Positions 1 through 9,107 are shown, counted from the stretch's first letter. The stretch is DNA of 64,000 nucleotides from CAYJAZ01 sp964368455 (GCA_964368455.1 CAYJAZ010000006.1:76444-140443); one strand, 5' to 3'. Notes: generated from the letters alone by a model not told the origin. Translations and numbers: made by a program.

Positions 1-337
1 TATTCATTTGTGAACTTGAAAAAGCTGTGCCTATAACTAGGCCAAGATTTTTTGGAAGAAAAGCATTTTGTTCTTCATTTTCTGCCTTTATCCCATTTTT
101 ACCCAATGAAAAAGAGGCATTTTGTAGGCATTCCGCTGCTGCTAGAAGTCCCATTCTTGCGTATCTTGGCACACGGCGAAGATTTGCTTTTGGCAAAAGA
201 GAGGAAAGCTTTGAAAGATCTATAGGAGAAAGTTGAGTAAAATCGGTGTTTTTACTCGAATTATATCTTTGTAAAAATCTTTGACTATCGCCCAAGGTAT
301 GGCAAAGTGAAGAAGAAAGAATTGAAGCAGAAAGCAT
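1..337 (-). CDS. ketosynthase-like chain-length-factor homologue, 3' part outside window
   Basis: An open frame on the minus strand begins with ATG at 337-335 and runs off the left edge, giving about 112 residues. The visible N-terminus includes the segments RVPRYARMGLLAA and LGLVIGTAFSSS, which resemble the N-terminal half of the thiolase fold in beta-ketoacyl synthases. Its divergence from a canonical ketosynthase start and its place directly behind a full ketosynthase suggest the chain-length-factor partner (ApeC-like) found in aryl polyene clusters. It starts 11 nt after the stop of the preceding ketosynthase, with a GTGGTGAA stretch as possible ribosome site, so it is the next cistron of the operon. 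The active-site region lies outside the window, so loss of the catalytic cysteine cannot be checked here. Confidence 0.72.
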   Translation of the reverse strand, partial: MLSASILSSSLCHTLGDSQRFLQRYNSSKNTDFTQLSPIDLSKLSSLLPKANLRRVPRYARMGLLAAAECLQNASFSLGKNGIKAENEEQNAFLPKNLGLVIGTAFSSSQMN

Positions 338-348
338 AGTTCACCACT

Positions 349-1593
349 TTATAAATTTGAATTGTCGTAAGAAAGAATAAGCGCTGCATTACCGCCGCCA
401 AAGCCAAGAGAAGTAGAAAGTGCGTATTTCTTAGTGATTTCAGTGTTTTCTCTTGTTGGAATAAGTCCAATATTAGGATCTACTTCACTAAAACCATTGG
501 TGAGGGGTATGGTTTTTTCTTGTAAAGCATAAAGTGAAAAGAGGGCCTCTAAAGCTCCTGCTGCACCTAGGGTATGCCCTGTGATTGCCTTGCTGCCCCA
601 AATTGGTATTTCGTTGAAATGTTTGACAAAAAATTTGCCTTCTACATTGTCATTTTCTTTTGTTGCTGTTGCATGTGCATTAATAAAAGCTAATTCATTC
701 TTTGTGATTCCAGCATCTTGCATTGCATCTTCAACTGCCTTGTGTAGGCCAGCTGCTTCTGGATGCGGTGCTGTGAAATGATGTGCGTCAGAAGCAGAAC
801 CATAGCCAGCAGCAAAGCCAAATATCTTAGCATTTCTTTTTCTTGCATGTTCTTCACTTTCAAGAATAAAAAGAGCTGCTGCTTCGCCTAGAGTTAGGCC
901 TTTTCTTGAAATATCAAAGGGTTTGCATGCTTCTTTGTCATAAACCATAAGTCTTGCAAAGCCAGTATGCGGAACAAGAGAAAGGGCGTCTGCTCCGCCA
1001 CAAAGCACATAATCGCAACTTTGTGAACGAATGAGTTCCATGCCCATACCAATAGCATCTGCACCAGAAGTGCATGCATTTGCTAAAGTGAGGCAAGGGC
1101 CTGTGATATTGAGTTTTTTTGCTATAGCAAGAGCAAGATTTGATTTGAAATATTCATCTGCATCTTGGTAGTTGATTTCTTTATTTTCTTTATCTTCTTT
1201 AGACAAGCAAAAAAAATCTTCATTCATTTGTAAAGCTTGTTTAGCCTTTGCATAGCTTTCAATAAAGTGTAAGGCAGAGCCAGCAGTTGTGCCTAATACT
1301 ATGCCAACTTTTGAATTTTGTAGTTCGTTTAAGCTAATTTGTGCTTGTGCTAAAGCTTTGTCGACAGCAATTTGCATAAGAACAAGAGTGTCTAAAGCAG
1401 AATTTTTTCTCTTACAATCTTCATCTGCAAAACAAACAGCGGCTAAAAAAGGATAAGGCATAGCCATTTCATGTAGAATTTGCGGTGGGGACAAAAATCT
1501 CTTGCTTTGAGTGAGCGAATGCCAAATAGCAGGTTTTTCTTCTCCTGCCGCACTTATGCTCGCTAAAGCTGTTATGGCTACAGCTTCTTTCAT
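349..1593 (-). CDS. beta-ketoacyl-ACP synthase (aryl-polyene type)
   Basis: A 414-residue condensing enzyme that should extend an ACP-bound polyene chain with malonyl units. The catalytic triad is visible: Cys174 in ANACTSGAD, His307 in NAHATAT and His340 in ITGHTLGAAGA, followed by the C-terminal GFGGGNA loop typical of FabF-like enzymes. Start ATG at 1593 lies two bases after the stop of the upstream ACP gene, with GGAGAAG in the ACP 3' end as ribosome site, which suggests translational coupling. It is followed by a ketosynthase-like partner at 337-1. In characterised aryl polyene systems a ketosynthase pairs with a chain-length factor, and this adjacent pair fits that pattern. Substrate is inferred from cluster context only. 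Confidence 0.9.
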   Translation of the reverse strand: MKEAVAITALASISAAGEEKPAIWHSLTQSKRFLSPPQILHEMAMPYPFLAAVCFADEDCKRKNSALDTLVLMQIAVDKALAQAQISLNELQNSKVGIVLGTTAGSALHFIESYAKAKQALQMNEDFFCLSKEDKENKEINYQDADEYFKSNLALAIAKKLNITGPCLTLANACTSGADAIGMGMELIRSQSCDYVLCGGADALSLVPHTGFARLMVYDKEACKPFDISRKGLTLGEAAALFILESEEHARKRNAKIFGFAAGYGSASDAHHFTAPHPEAAGLHKAVEDAMQDAGITKNELAFINAHATATKENDNVEGKFFVKHFNEIPIWGSKAITGHTLGAAGALEALFSLYALQEKTIPLTNGFSEVDPNIGLIPTRENTEITKKYALSTSLGFGGGNAALILSYDNSNL

Positions 1594-1595
1594 AG

Positions 1596-1856
1596 CTATT
1601 TCTTCTCCATAATATAGCTTGCTAATGTCATTGGAGAAATAAAAATCTTTCTTGCTTCGTCAGGATCTTCTATTTTTACATTAAATCTTTTATCAACAAT
1701 AACAACAAGTTCAACAGCATCTAAAGAATCAAGACCAAGACCATCAGGATCAAAAAGTAAGGTGTCGTCTTTGATTTCTTCAATATTTACATGTTCTAAG
1801 CGTAAATCTTCTATAATGTATTTTTTTAAGCTTTCTACACATTCATTAATTGTCAT
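1596..1856 (-). CDS. acyl carrier protein of the polyene cluster
   Basis: An 86-residue acyl carrier protein. The phosphopantetheine attachment serine sits in GLGLDSLDAVEL. I place the start at the ATG at 1856-1854 (MTINECVESL), preceded by GGGAAG, rather than seven codons upstream. This gives an 11-bp overlap with the acyltransferase gene before it. The protein is acidic and of usual ACP length. It lies directly before a ketosynthase gene and is the second ACP of the cluster (the other is at 10262-10528). Aryl polyene clusters commonly carry two ACPs, so it probably carries the growing chain. Which ACP holds starter and which extender cannot be told from sequence. Confidence 0.9.
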   Translation of the reverse strand: MTINECVESLKKYIIEDLRLEHVNIEEIKDDTLLFDPDGLGLDSLDAVELVVIVDKRFNVKIEDPDEARKIFISPMTLASYIMEKK

Positions 1857-2754
1857 TTTTTTCTTCCCATAAATCATAAAAATTAAAAAATTGATGTGGA
1901 TAGTTTTGTACCATAAATTCTAATGCTGCAATATAGCGAGCAAGATATGGTTCTAGCTGTTTTGGATCTTTGTGTATTCCGTATGGAATAGAGATTTTTT
2001 CAGCCCAAACCCCACGTATGCAATCTTTTTCGTGTACAGAAAAGGTGATAAGCATCGCCTTTTGTGTTATCGAACATATACTAAAAGGGGCTAAAGGTAA
2101 AGGAATTTTCCCACCTAAAAAGGGCATAAGTATATATTTTTCGTGTTGATGCAAAACTCTATCACCCATCATGCAGACAATTTCATTTTTATTCAAAGCC
2201 TGCGAAATTTCAAGAGAAGCTTTAAAACCGTCTGCTGGCGATATAAATTTTATAGAATTTTTATTTTTATAACTTGAATGTTGGAAATAGTGTTTGTCGT
2301 TATCTCCGCTTTGAATCAATTGCACAAGATTAATAGGCTTATTCACATTTTCAAATTCAAAAAGTCCAAGTTGCCAAGCACCAAGATGGCCAGATAAAAT
2401 AAGACAACCCTCTTCATTGTGTAAATTCTCAAGCAAAAGATTTTGTGAATTATTTGTGTGCGATTTAATAGATAATTTATTTTTGTTCGCAAAAATAACT
2501 CTATCAAGCAGTAAGTTTGCAAAATTTGAATAGATTTTATACGTGTGTACATACATTTCAAAAGTAGAGGCATGTGGAAAACGTCTTTTTAAGTAAGGTT
2601 CAGATCTTTTTGAATATTTTGGCATAAGAGCATAATATGCAGTCACAAATATTAAAAAGAAACGAGCTAAGAAAACAAGGCGTAAATGTATGAGAAAATA
2701 GAAGAAATAATGCTGTAGTTGTGATCCAAAACTTTTGCTTGAAAATTTTACCAT
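1846..2754 (-). CDS. LpxL/HtrB-like lysophospholipid-type acyltransferase
   Basis: A 302-residue protein of the lipid A lauroyl-acyltransferase superfamily (LABLAT). The N-terminus has hydrophobic stretches, including VFLARFFLIFVTAYYAL, consistent with inner-membrane anchoring. The family acceptor motif appears as LSGHLGAWQLG. The usual H-x4-D/E is here H-x4-Q, which is unusual because the acidic residue is part of the catalytic pair. Further family-like blocks are MMGDRVLHQHE and PFLGG. It lies between the glycosyltransferase and ACP genes. In aryl polyene clusters enzymes of this class are thought to transfer the polyene from ACP onto a lipid acceptor. RBS GGAAAG precedes the ATG. Role is inferred; activity is uncertain given the motif. 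Confidence 0.8.
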   Translation of the reverse strand: MVKFSSKSFGSQLQHYFFYFLIHLRLVFLARFFLIFVTAYYALMPKYSKRSEPYLKRRFPHASTFEMYVHTYKIYSNFANLLLDRVIFANKNKLSIKSHTNNSQNLLLENLHNEEGCLILSGHLGAWQLGLFEFENVNKPINLVQLIQSGDNDKHYFQHSSYKNKNSIKFISPADGFKASLEISQALNKNEIVCMMGDRVLHQHEKYILMPFLGGKIPLPLAPFSICSITQKAMLITFSVHEKDCIRGVWAEKISIPYGIHKDPKQLEPYLARYIAALEFMVQNYPHQFFNFYDLWEEKNDN

Positions 2755-2778
2755 ATTCTTTCCTTAAAACCAAATATA

Positions 2779-3990
2779 TTAGACAGTTGTATTATTGTTT
2801 TTATTCAAAATAAAAGAAAGGCTGTACACACTAAGTCCCATGATAATGCCTAAGATTGGAGCAAGCACAATACTTCCGACAATCCAATCTATGAAACGAG
2901 CCCAAAATTCGTGGTAGAGTGTTTGAAAAGAAAATTCTGTAAGCCAAAAACCATTTATAATACGATAACCTACAAGTATGCACAGAGCGGGCATAAAGGG
3001 TGGCCATGTGAGGGGAATGATCAAAAGTGCGCAAAGTCTGTTGAGTTTGAAAGTGTTTATGCAAAGTAAAAGAAGTATACTTTGTAAACCAAGAAGTGGC
3101 AAAAGGCAGACAAAGAATGCAAGCATGGCTGAATAAGCTAGATGTAAGGCTGTGGAATTTTTGAGTAAAATTCTTAAAGATTCAAGTGGAGAAAGCAGGG
3201 AAAGCTTTTGCTTTTTTGCTTCTATATCGATAGCATAATGTTTAAAAGGCAGAGGAATGAGTGCTCGAATAGTTAAACGCGTATTTAAAATTGTCATTCT
3301 GATATTATCTTTTGCTTTATCAAAATGCGAAACTCTTTCATTTGCTTCTTGATAATAGACTTGTATTGGAATTTCATCAATTGCAAAACCAGCCCACGCC
3401 CCTTTTACCATGGCTTCAACTTCAAAAGCATAGCGAACTTCTTTGAGACTAAGACAAAGAAGAGCTTCAATGCAATAAGCTCTAAAACCACTTTGCATAT
3501 CACTGATTTTACAACCTGTTTGTACAAACATCCAAAAAGATGAAAATTTTCTGCCAAAGCGTGAAGAAAAAGGAATGTTTTCTACAGAAAAATCGCGTGC
3601 TCCAATAATAAAACCATAGGGGTTTTTTTCAATTGCATTTATAAATAGTGGAATATCTTCAGGAAAATGTTGTGCATCTGCATCAAGACTAATCATATGT
3701 GTATAGCCTTGTTCTTGCAGAAATTTTGCTCCTGTAAGTAGTGCCGCCCCTTTGCCTTGATTGACTTTATGCTGGATTTTTTGAATAGGAAAATCAGCTA
3801 TTTGTGCAAAAGAAGAATCGCTTGAACCATCATCAACTACAAGTATGTCATAGGAAGAAAATTTCTGTGCATGCTCTTGAGTATTGTCATTTGCCAATTG
3901 CTCAAGCACAGCCATAGTTCTTGTGACTACTTCGCCTAAAGTCTTGAAATGATTATAGACAGGAATTATAATAGCTATTTTTTCTTGCAT
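2779..3990 (-). CDS. family 2 glycosyltransferase with C-terminal DUF2062 membrane domain
   Basis: A 403-residue two-domain protein. Residues about 1-240 form a GT2/DPM1-like domain (IIIPVYNH near the N-terminus, VVDDGSSDSS for nucleotide-sugar binding, SLDADAQH as the metal-binding DxD element). Residues about 270-395 form a DUF2062 region with several hydrophobic segments. This fusion is recurrent in aryl polyene clusters and probably glycosylates a lipid carrier or the polyene head group at the inner face of the cytoplasmic membrane. Start ATG follows AAGG. It is 24 bp from the downstream acyltransferase and 16 bp from the upstream thioesterase, so it is embedded in the operon. Donor and acceptor are not predictable from the sequence. 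Confidence 0.87.
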   Translation of the reverse strand: MQEKIAIIIPVYNHFKTLGEVVTRTMAVLEQLANDNTQEHAQKFSSYDILVVDDGSSDSSFAQIADFPIQKIQHKVNQGKGAALLTGAKFLQEQGYTHMISLDADAQHFPEDIPLFINAIEKNPYGFIIGARDFSVENIPFSSRFGRKFSSFWMFVQTGCKISDMQSGFRAYCIEALLCLSLKEVRYAFEVEAMVKGAWAGFAIDEIPIQVYYQEANERVSHFDKAKDNIRMTILNTRLTIRALIPLPFKHYAIDIEAKKQKLSLLSPLESLRILLKNSTALHLAYSAMLAFFVCLLPLLGLQSILLLLCINTFKLNRLCALLIIPLTWPPFMPALCILVGYRIINGFWLTEFSFQTLYHEFWARFIDWIVGSIVLAPILGIIMGLSVYSLSFILNKNNNTTV

Positions 3991-4006
3991 AAATTTGCCT
4001 TATAAC

Positions 4007-4468
4007 TTAGTTTCTGGCTTTTATAATGCCATTTTTCCAGTTTTCACAAAATTCTTTATAAAAATCAGGTGCTTCTAATAATAATTTCATATCTAAGTCA
4101 AGCATCATTTGTATTGTTTTTCCACTTGTCATCACAGTATTATTACTGTCTAAAATCCTGTAGTCAAATTCGATTATAGGGGCATCGTTCCACAATAAAG
4201 AGGTTTCTATAGTGTATGTTTGCTTATAAAGTAGTGGGGCATAGAATTCAAGAGAGAAATGCTTTAATGGAATCACAACATTATGATCATAAAATGTGAG
4301 CGTGCTGATATTAAATTTATCGCTCATAGCTTCTCTGCCGTCTTCAAACCAACTTGCATAGCGGCCATGCCACATAATCGAGAGTTGATCAACTTCTTCA
4401 AAACGAACATTTCTTTGAATACAATGCACAATAGGGGCAAAATCTCTTTCTACTAATCTTTTTCTCAT
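4007..4468 (-). CDS. hotdog-fold acyl thioesterase (4-HBCoA thioesterase family)
   Basis: A 153-residue hotdog protein. The N-terminal block VRFEEVDQLSIMWHGRYASW matches the acyl-CoA thioesterase signature in which an acidic residue lies a few positions before a WHG/YHxxY segment. It probably hydrolyses or proofreads acyl-ACP/CoA intermediates in the polyene pathway and would correspond to the ApeK-type thioesterase of aryl polyene clusters. It ends 16 bp before the glycosyltransferase gene. No strong ribosome site is visible before ATG 4468, so the start is less certain than for its neighbours. An alternative is a housekeeping YbgC-like thioesterase, but its position inside the operon argues against that. 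Confidence 0.82.
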   Translation of the reverse strand: MRKRLVERDFAPIVHCIQRNVRFEEVDQLSIMWHGRYASWFEDGREAMSDKFNISTLTFYDHNVVIPLKHFSLEFYAPLLYKQTYTIETSLLWNDAPIIEFDYRILDSNNTVMTSGKTIQMMLDLDMKLLLEAPDFYKEFCENWKNGIIKARN

Positions 4469-4511
4469 GTTTATCTGCTTTTATTTTACTATATTTAACT
4501 TGAATATTTTA

Positions 4512-4898
4512 TTATTTGTCACAGAGAAGACGAAATTGTGCTGAAATTTCAGCTGTATTTTCATCTTTTAAAGAATAAATTTGGCATTGCCACATTTTTT
4601 CTTTCACTTGGCTAATGTGTGCTTGAACCCTTTGATTTGGTTCTATAGGAGAGGAAAATTTTGCATTGATAACTTCTTGAATACACACATCTTTTTGAAC
4701 TATTTCAGCAAGAATATTTTGAGCCATCATAATTTGCACTATTGCTGGTAAAACAGCTTGTGCAGGGAAATGTCCTTGAAAAGCGATGAAATCAGTAAAT
4801 AAATCGAAATTTTTTATATATATTTTCTTTGTCTCTTCTTGCACTATTTCAAGAGGGCTTGCTACTTTTTCTAAGGCTTCACGCATAGTGATATTCAT
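4512..4898 (-). CDS. FabA/FabZ-like 3-hydroxyacyl-ACP dehydratase (ApeI type)
   Basis: A 128-residue single hotdog domain. The segment FQGHFPAQAVLPAIVQ carries the GHFPxxxVLP signature of the ApeI/FabZ group, with the histidine as likely catalytic base. It would dehydrate 3-hydroxyacyl-ACP to give the trans double bonds of the polyene, either with or in place of the second dehydratase at 8583-9044. RBS AAGGA precedes the ATG at 4898; an internal ATG four codons later is possible. It lies directly after the small lipoprotein gene in the operon. Some members of this group are annotated as thioesterases, so a thioesterase role cannot be excluded. Confidence 0.8.
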   Translation of the reverse strand: MNITMREALEKVASPLEIVQEETKKIYIKNFDLFTDFIAFQGHFPAQAVLPAIVQIMMAQNILAEIVQKDVCIQEVINAKFSSPIEPNQRVQAHISQVKEKMWQCQIYSLKDENTAEISAQFRLLCDK

Positions 4899-4914
4899 TT
4901 TTAATCCTTATATT

Positions 4915-5424
4915 TTAGTTTGTTGCATTGTAATCATTGATTTGTAATTGTATTTTATATTTCTTTGTTTCATGTATAAATTCTTTATTGTAAAGATTTT
5001 GATTTTTTGTGTTTGAAGTGAAGTTTCTTTGATTAAACCTTTGTTCTGTTTGAATTTTTGAAATAGCTTCAGAAGTGAATTTCGCCATTTGCAGAGCCAT
5101 ATTTTGTGCTAAAGGATTTTGTGTTTCACAGGTTAAAGCATTGTTCACAATAGTGCATTCAGCAAATAAAACACCGTGCAAGAAGACAAAGGCCATTCTT
5201 GTTTCATTTATAGCATTTTTTTCATTGTTTTTCTTCCATTGTGTTTGAACAAGTAGAGGAAATTCTTTGTTTTCTTTGGCTTTTAATGTGTAATTAATAG
5301 TAGCCATAAGCCTTCCCTCACTTGAATAATAGAAGTTTGGCACATCTACTCTTTTTGTGCAAGCAAGAAGAAAAGATGTGAAAAAAAAGCAAATATAGAG
5401 TAGGCATATTTTATTTTTATACAT
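4915..5424 (-). CDS. small lipoprotein next to the MMPL exporter
   Basis: A 169-residue predicted lipoprotein. The N-terminus has a lysine-containing start, a long hydrophobic stretch and a lipobox LLAC, which makes the cysteine the likely lipidated first residue of the mature protein. The rest is polar and rich in Asn and Lys, without a motif I recognise. Aryl polyene clusters carry a lipoprotein (often annotated DUF3261) beside the LolA-like and MMPL genes, and the position fits. It probably acts at the periplasmic side during export or outer-membrane placement. Start ATG directly follows the MMPL stop region, with AAGGA as ribosome site. Function is inferred from context only. Confidence 0.7.
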   Translation of the reverse strand: MYKNKICLLYICFFFTSFLLACTKRVDVPNFYYSSEGRLMATINYTLKAKENKEFPLLVQTQWKKNNEKNAINETRMAFVFLHGVLFAECTIVNNALTCETQNPLAQNMALQMAKFTSEAISKIQTEQRFNQRNFTSNTKNQNLYNKEFIHETKKYKIQLQINDYNATN

Positions 5425-7914
5425 TTAATTTTCCTTTTGTTTTTTGCAAAGTAAGGGAAGAAGGTAAAGAGAAACAGGAACTTCAAGTATAAGGCCAAAG
5501 ACAATAATTCTGCCCATATCCCTTAAAGTTGGATGAGAAGCAAAGGCTAGCAAGCCCATACCTAAAATAGTGCTTAAAGAAGAAATAAGAAGAGCACGCT
5601 TTAAATCAAAATCTACATTGTGTTCTAAATCATTACTCACAAAAATACCGTGATCCAAAGCCAAACCTAAGACAATTAAAAGGGCGGTAAGAGCACCTAA
5701 TGTGAGCGGACTTTGCAGAAGATACATGCCCAAAAGAACGGAAAATAAAGAAAAAAGTGCAGGCGTAAGGGAGAGTAAGCATTTTGCTAAATTAAAAGAA
5801 TAAAGATAAAGAATACAAGTACAAAGCAAGAGAGCTAAGGGTAAATAAGCAGCTTCTTTATAAAAAGAGACAAGGATTTCTTCTTCAAGTGCTTCTGGCG
5901 AAAGTTCAACAAGATCAGCAAAAAGCAAGTCTTCGGCTAAAATTTTGTCTATTTGTGTATATGCTGAATTTGCAGAATTTTCGTTTTTATAAATAATAAG
6001 AGTATAAAATTTATTATCTTGCTTGTTTTTAGGTTTTAATACAAAAAAATCAAGCAAATGCGAAAATGTTGATTGAGAAAGATTTTCTGTATTTATAATT
6101 TGTATATCTTCTTTAGTTTTTTCTAAAAGAGCTAGAAATGATTTAAAGAAAATAGGAGGAATATTGAATTCTTGAGACTTTATTTCTATATTTTCAAGAA
6201 GATAAGTGTAATTCTCTTGTGCGAAATCAACAAAGCGAGCAATGTTTTCATTTTGTTCTTCTTGTGTTGGAAGAAAATAGGCTAGAGTGTCTATAGTTGT
6301 TATTTCACCTAATTCATTTCTTTGATTTTGTGATAATAAATGAGTGAGTTTATCAACTATCAGTCTAGATTTATAGAATAAATTTTCTTCGTCTTCATCT
6401 TCAAGTATAAAAAGACGAGTATTTTTTTCATTTATAGAAGATGCCCATGTTTTTGCGAATTTTTCACTATTTGTATCGGCAAAATCTAAATTCACCCCCA
6501 TACTTTGAGGAGACACATCAATCTTTGTTTGTGTGAAGAGTAAAAAAGAAAGGAGAAGCAGAGTAGAAGTGACAATAAGTGTAGAAGAAAGTTTAGGCGT
6601 GAGTAGGCTTATTTCTTTACTAACTTCTTCTTTTGTTATGACTTTTTTCTTTATAAAATTAAAAATTTTAAATCTTGGACAAAGCGGAAGAATAAAAAGA
6701 GCGATTAAAAATCCAAAAGTTAAAGAAAGTATAGCAAAATAAGCAAGTTGTCTTATAGCAGGTAGGGAAGAAAAAGTGAGCACAAAGAAGCCAGAGATAT
6801 TGAGTAAATAGCCTTGAAAAAGTGGAATAGTAAGTAAATTGAATATTTTATCTATGTATATGTTGTATTCTTCTTTTGTCTTTGCCTTGCTTTTGTCTAA
6901 AGCACAATGAATATGCACGGCATAATCTTCGGCTATACCAAGAACAGCAGAGCCAAAACCTAGTGCCAAGCCAGAAATAAGAACAGAAACACTTGTCATC
7001 ACGCCCAAAGAAAGGCTTATAGCAAGTGCTGGAGTGAGTAAGAGCCATATTCCAGAAAAAGAACGAATAAGACAGAAGTAGAGAAGGATAAGGCCGAATA
7101 AAGAAAAGAATGCTATGTTTTTAATATCATTTTCAATGACTTGCGTGTTGACAGCTGTATGTACTATGCCTCCATTAAAATTTAATTCAACAGAAGCTGG
7201 TAATAAAGAGGCTGCATTTCGTATTCTTTGTAGTAAAGCTTCTGCTGCTTTTGTGTCGTGCATTGATATAAGAGGTTGATACGTAAGGAGAATATGCTTT
7301 TTGTCTGCACTATAAGTAAATTCAGAAGAAGAGACAGAAGAATAGTTAGAAATAGAATTTGGTAAAGCCTTGAAAATAAAGTCTTTAAAATTAAGAGGAT
7401 CAATAGCTAACCATTCTGCAACTTTTGCTGGGGCAAAGGTGGAAAGTAGAGAAAGAGCTGATTCAAGTGAATTTGTGAGATTTTCTTTTGAAATTTTTTT
7501 TTCCGCTTCAATTTTTACTTTTTCAGTAAATAAGTTAGGCAGATAGAGCATAAAATCTTCGGCTTTAATGTCTTTTTGTCTATGCAAGGCAAAAGCTAAT
7601 TCTTCAGGAAGAGCTTTTTCAATGATGCGTGCACTTTCTTCTAATATTTCTGCATTGCCAGTTTTTTCATAAATATCAATGAAAAAGAGGCGTGAAAAAG
7701 GTGCTAAATCCATACCCCTTGCCATTTTTTGTAATTTTATTGAGGAGTCAGGCAATAAATCGGCACTCGAAGAAGATAATTCAATTTTTGAAAAAGAAGA
7801 AATAGCCAAGAGCCATAATAAGAGCACGAGAAAAAAGACAAAGACTTTATTCCTTTTATTTTTTGCTGCAAAATGATGAAAAGCAAGTATAAAATTGAGA
7901 AAGATGGATTTCAC
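5425..7914 (-). CDS. MMPL/RND-family lipid exporter
   Basis: An 829-residue RND-type permease. It has two repeats, each with one N-terminal membrane helix, a large periplasmic loop and a block of five helices. The first helix is near residues 24-42, the second repeat starts near residue 445, and helix blocks lie near 265-415 and 690-820. The family is known for moving lipids, and this gene is the exporter of the polyene-lipid in aryl polyene clusters (ApeM type). The start is a GTG at 7914-7912 that shares its first base with the TAG stop of the LolA-like gene, an arrangement that implies translational coupling. It is the largest gene of the operon. Confidence 0.88.
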   Translation of the reverse strand: MKSIFLNFILAFHHFAAKNKRNKVFVFFLVLLLWLLAISSFSKIELSSSSADLLPDSSIKLQKMARGMDLAPFSRLFFIDIYEKTGNAEILEESARIIEKALPEELAFALHRQKDIKAEDFMLYLPNLFTEKVKIEAEKKISKENLTNSLESALSLLSTFAPAKVAEWLAIDPLNFKDFIFKALPNSISNYSSVSSSEFTYSADKKHILLTYQPLISMHDTKAAEALLQRIRNAASLLPASVELNFNGGIVHTAVNTQVIENDIKNIAFFSLFGLILLYFCLIRSFSGIWLLLTPALAISLSLGVMTSVSVLISGLALGFGSAVLGIAEDYAVHIHCALDKSKAKTKEEYNIYIDKIFNLLTIPLFQGYLLNISGFFVLTFSSLPAIRQLAYFAILSLTFGFLIALFILPLCPRFKIFNFIKKKVITKEEVSKEISLLTPKLSSTLIVTSTLLLLSFLLFTQTKIDVSPQSMGVNLDFADTNSEKFAKTWASSINEKNTRLFILEDEDEENLFYKSRLIVDKLTHLLSQNQRNELGEITTIDTLAYFLPTQEEQNENIARFVDFAQENYTYLLENIEIKSQEFNIPPIFFKSFLALLEKTKEDIQIINTENLSQSTFSHLLDFFVLKPKNKQDNKFYTLIIYKNENSANSAYTQIDKILAEDLLFADLVELSPEALEEEILVSFYKEAAYLPLALLLCTCILYLYSFNLAKCLLSLTPALFSLFSVLLGMYLLQSPLTLGALTALLIVLGLALDHGIFVSNDLEHNVDFDLKRALLISSLSTILGMGLLAFASHPTLRDMGRIIVFGLILEVPVSLYLLPLLCKKQKEN

Positions 7915-8561
7915 TATTTGATTTTTCCAAAAAGTTTTTCGTAAGAAAATAATGCATTTTTATCTATATTGAATTTTGTATTTTCAAAATTTAATTGTGT
8001 GTAACTTTCATTGCTTTCATAGAAAGTAAGCATTTTTAGGCTTTTATAGTCAGGATTAAAGAGTAGGACAACGGAAGTAAAAGTGCTTTTCTTTTTTGGA
8101 TTGAGCTTGAGAGAAAATTTATCTAAAACTTCTATAGTATAATTCTTTTCAATATCTTCTTTATTCATGTTGAGCCAAAAAACTAATTCATCAAGCATTA
8201 TCTGTGTGAAATTTTCTTCGTGATCTTGTGGTGTACGCACTTCATCTCTGGATTTTGTCCATACATGAATTTCATTATTATCAAAAAATACGCCAGAAAG
8301 ATAAGGTGTAGTATATTCCCAAAATAATGTATAAGGCTTTGTTTTATCAAAGAATAATATGCCTTCAGTTTTAAGAGGAGCATCGAAATTTGGCAAAAAT
8401 TTCTCTTGCTTAAAATTTGTATAAATATTTGTAATATTTGTAGAAACTTTAATGTTTTCTTCTATAATCTTATTTGCTGAAAATTCTTGACTTAAAGCTT
8501 GAGTAGAAAGAATAAAGATCGAGCAAAAGGAAAATAGAAGTGTTTTGTATAAAAAAGCCAT
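7914..8561 (-). CDS. LolA-like periplasmic lipoprotein/lipid carrier
   Basis: A 215-residue secreted protein. The first 24 residues form a signal peptide (hydrophobic LLFSFCSIFILSTQALS, then cleavage near QALSQ). The mature part has the pattern of LolA-fold proteins: KPYTLFWEYTTPY followed by a DNNEIHVW segment. LolA-like paralogues in aryl polyene clusters are thought to shuttle the product or its lipoprotein across the periplasm. The gene overlaps the MMPL exporter gene by one base and follows an AGAGG ribosome site. It lies downstream of the dehydratase gene at 8583. Being in this cluster, it is probably specialised rather than the general LolA. Confidence 0.82.
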   Translation of the reverse strand: MAFLYKTLLFSFCSIFILSTQALSQEFSANKIIEENIKVSTNITNIYTNFKQEKFLPNFDAPLKTEGILFFDKTKPYTLFWEYTTPYLSGVFFDNNEIHVWTKSRDEVRTPQDHEENFTQIMLDELVFWLNMNKEDIEKNYTIEVLDKFSLKLNPKKKSTFTSVVLLFNPDYKSLKMLTFYESNESYTQLNFENTKFNIDKNALFSYEKLFGKIK

Positions 8562-8582
8562 ATAAACCTCTATAAAAATAGA

Positions 8583-9044
8583 TTATTCTTGCCCGTCTTC
8601 TTCGTCTTGTTCATTCGGAAGAAAAACTTTAAATTGAGATACAGCAATAAGTTCTTTGTTTTGATTGTCTTTTGAACAATAAAGTTCGCCTTGAACAACA
8701 ATAATGCCATTTAATTCAGCAATGATTGAAGTTTTTGCTGTAAGAGTGTTGCCAAGAAATGCTTTACCTAAGATTTTAACTTCTCGCATAGCGGCTAAAA
8801 AACCAAGATCTAATTTCTTTTTATTTCTTATGTATCCAGTTCCGGCGGCAAAGGATTGTGCTAAAATTTCTACAAAGGCAGCTTCTTCTAAACTCTTATC
8901 TTCTTTAAGAAAAAGACATTCTTCTGAAATAATATACTCAGCCTCAATATTTTCTTTATCTGCAAAAACAAGCGAAGTCACCATAAGCATAGGTGCTCTG
9001 TGTGGTAAATAGGGAAGTATGTCTAAGTGTCTGAGAGTATTCAT
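8583..9044 (-). CDS. ApeP-like hotdog dehydratase
   Basis: A 153-residue hotdog protein. The N-terminal block LPYLPHRAPMLMV is the signature of the ApeP/FabZ-like 3-hydroxyacyl-ACP dehydratase subgroup, and VEILAQSFAAGTG continues the family pattern. I choose the ATG at 9044-9042, since AAAGGTG precedes it at good spacing; an in-frame start 12 codons earlier has no site. It should dehydrate the beta-hydroxyacyl intermediates in aryl polyene synthesis. Characterised systems need a second dehydratase of the ApeI type, which is present at 4512-4898. It lies just upstream of the LolA-like gene. Confidence 0.84.
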   Translation of the reverse strand: MNTLRHLDILPYLPHRAPMLMVTSLVFADKENIEAEYIISEECLFLKEDKSLEEAAFVEILAQSFAAGTGYIRNKKKLDLGFLAAMREVKILGKAFLGNTLTAKTSIIAELNGIIVVQGELYCSKDNQNKELIAVSQFKVFLPNEQDEEDGQE

Positions 9045-9107
9045 AAAAGCACCTTTAGAAAATAATAAGGCATTGCCCAAAAGACAGGCAATGCCCTAAA
9101 TATTAGA

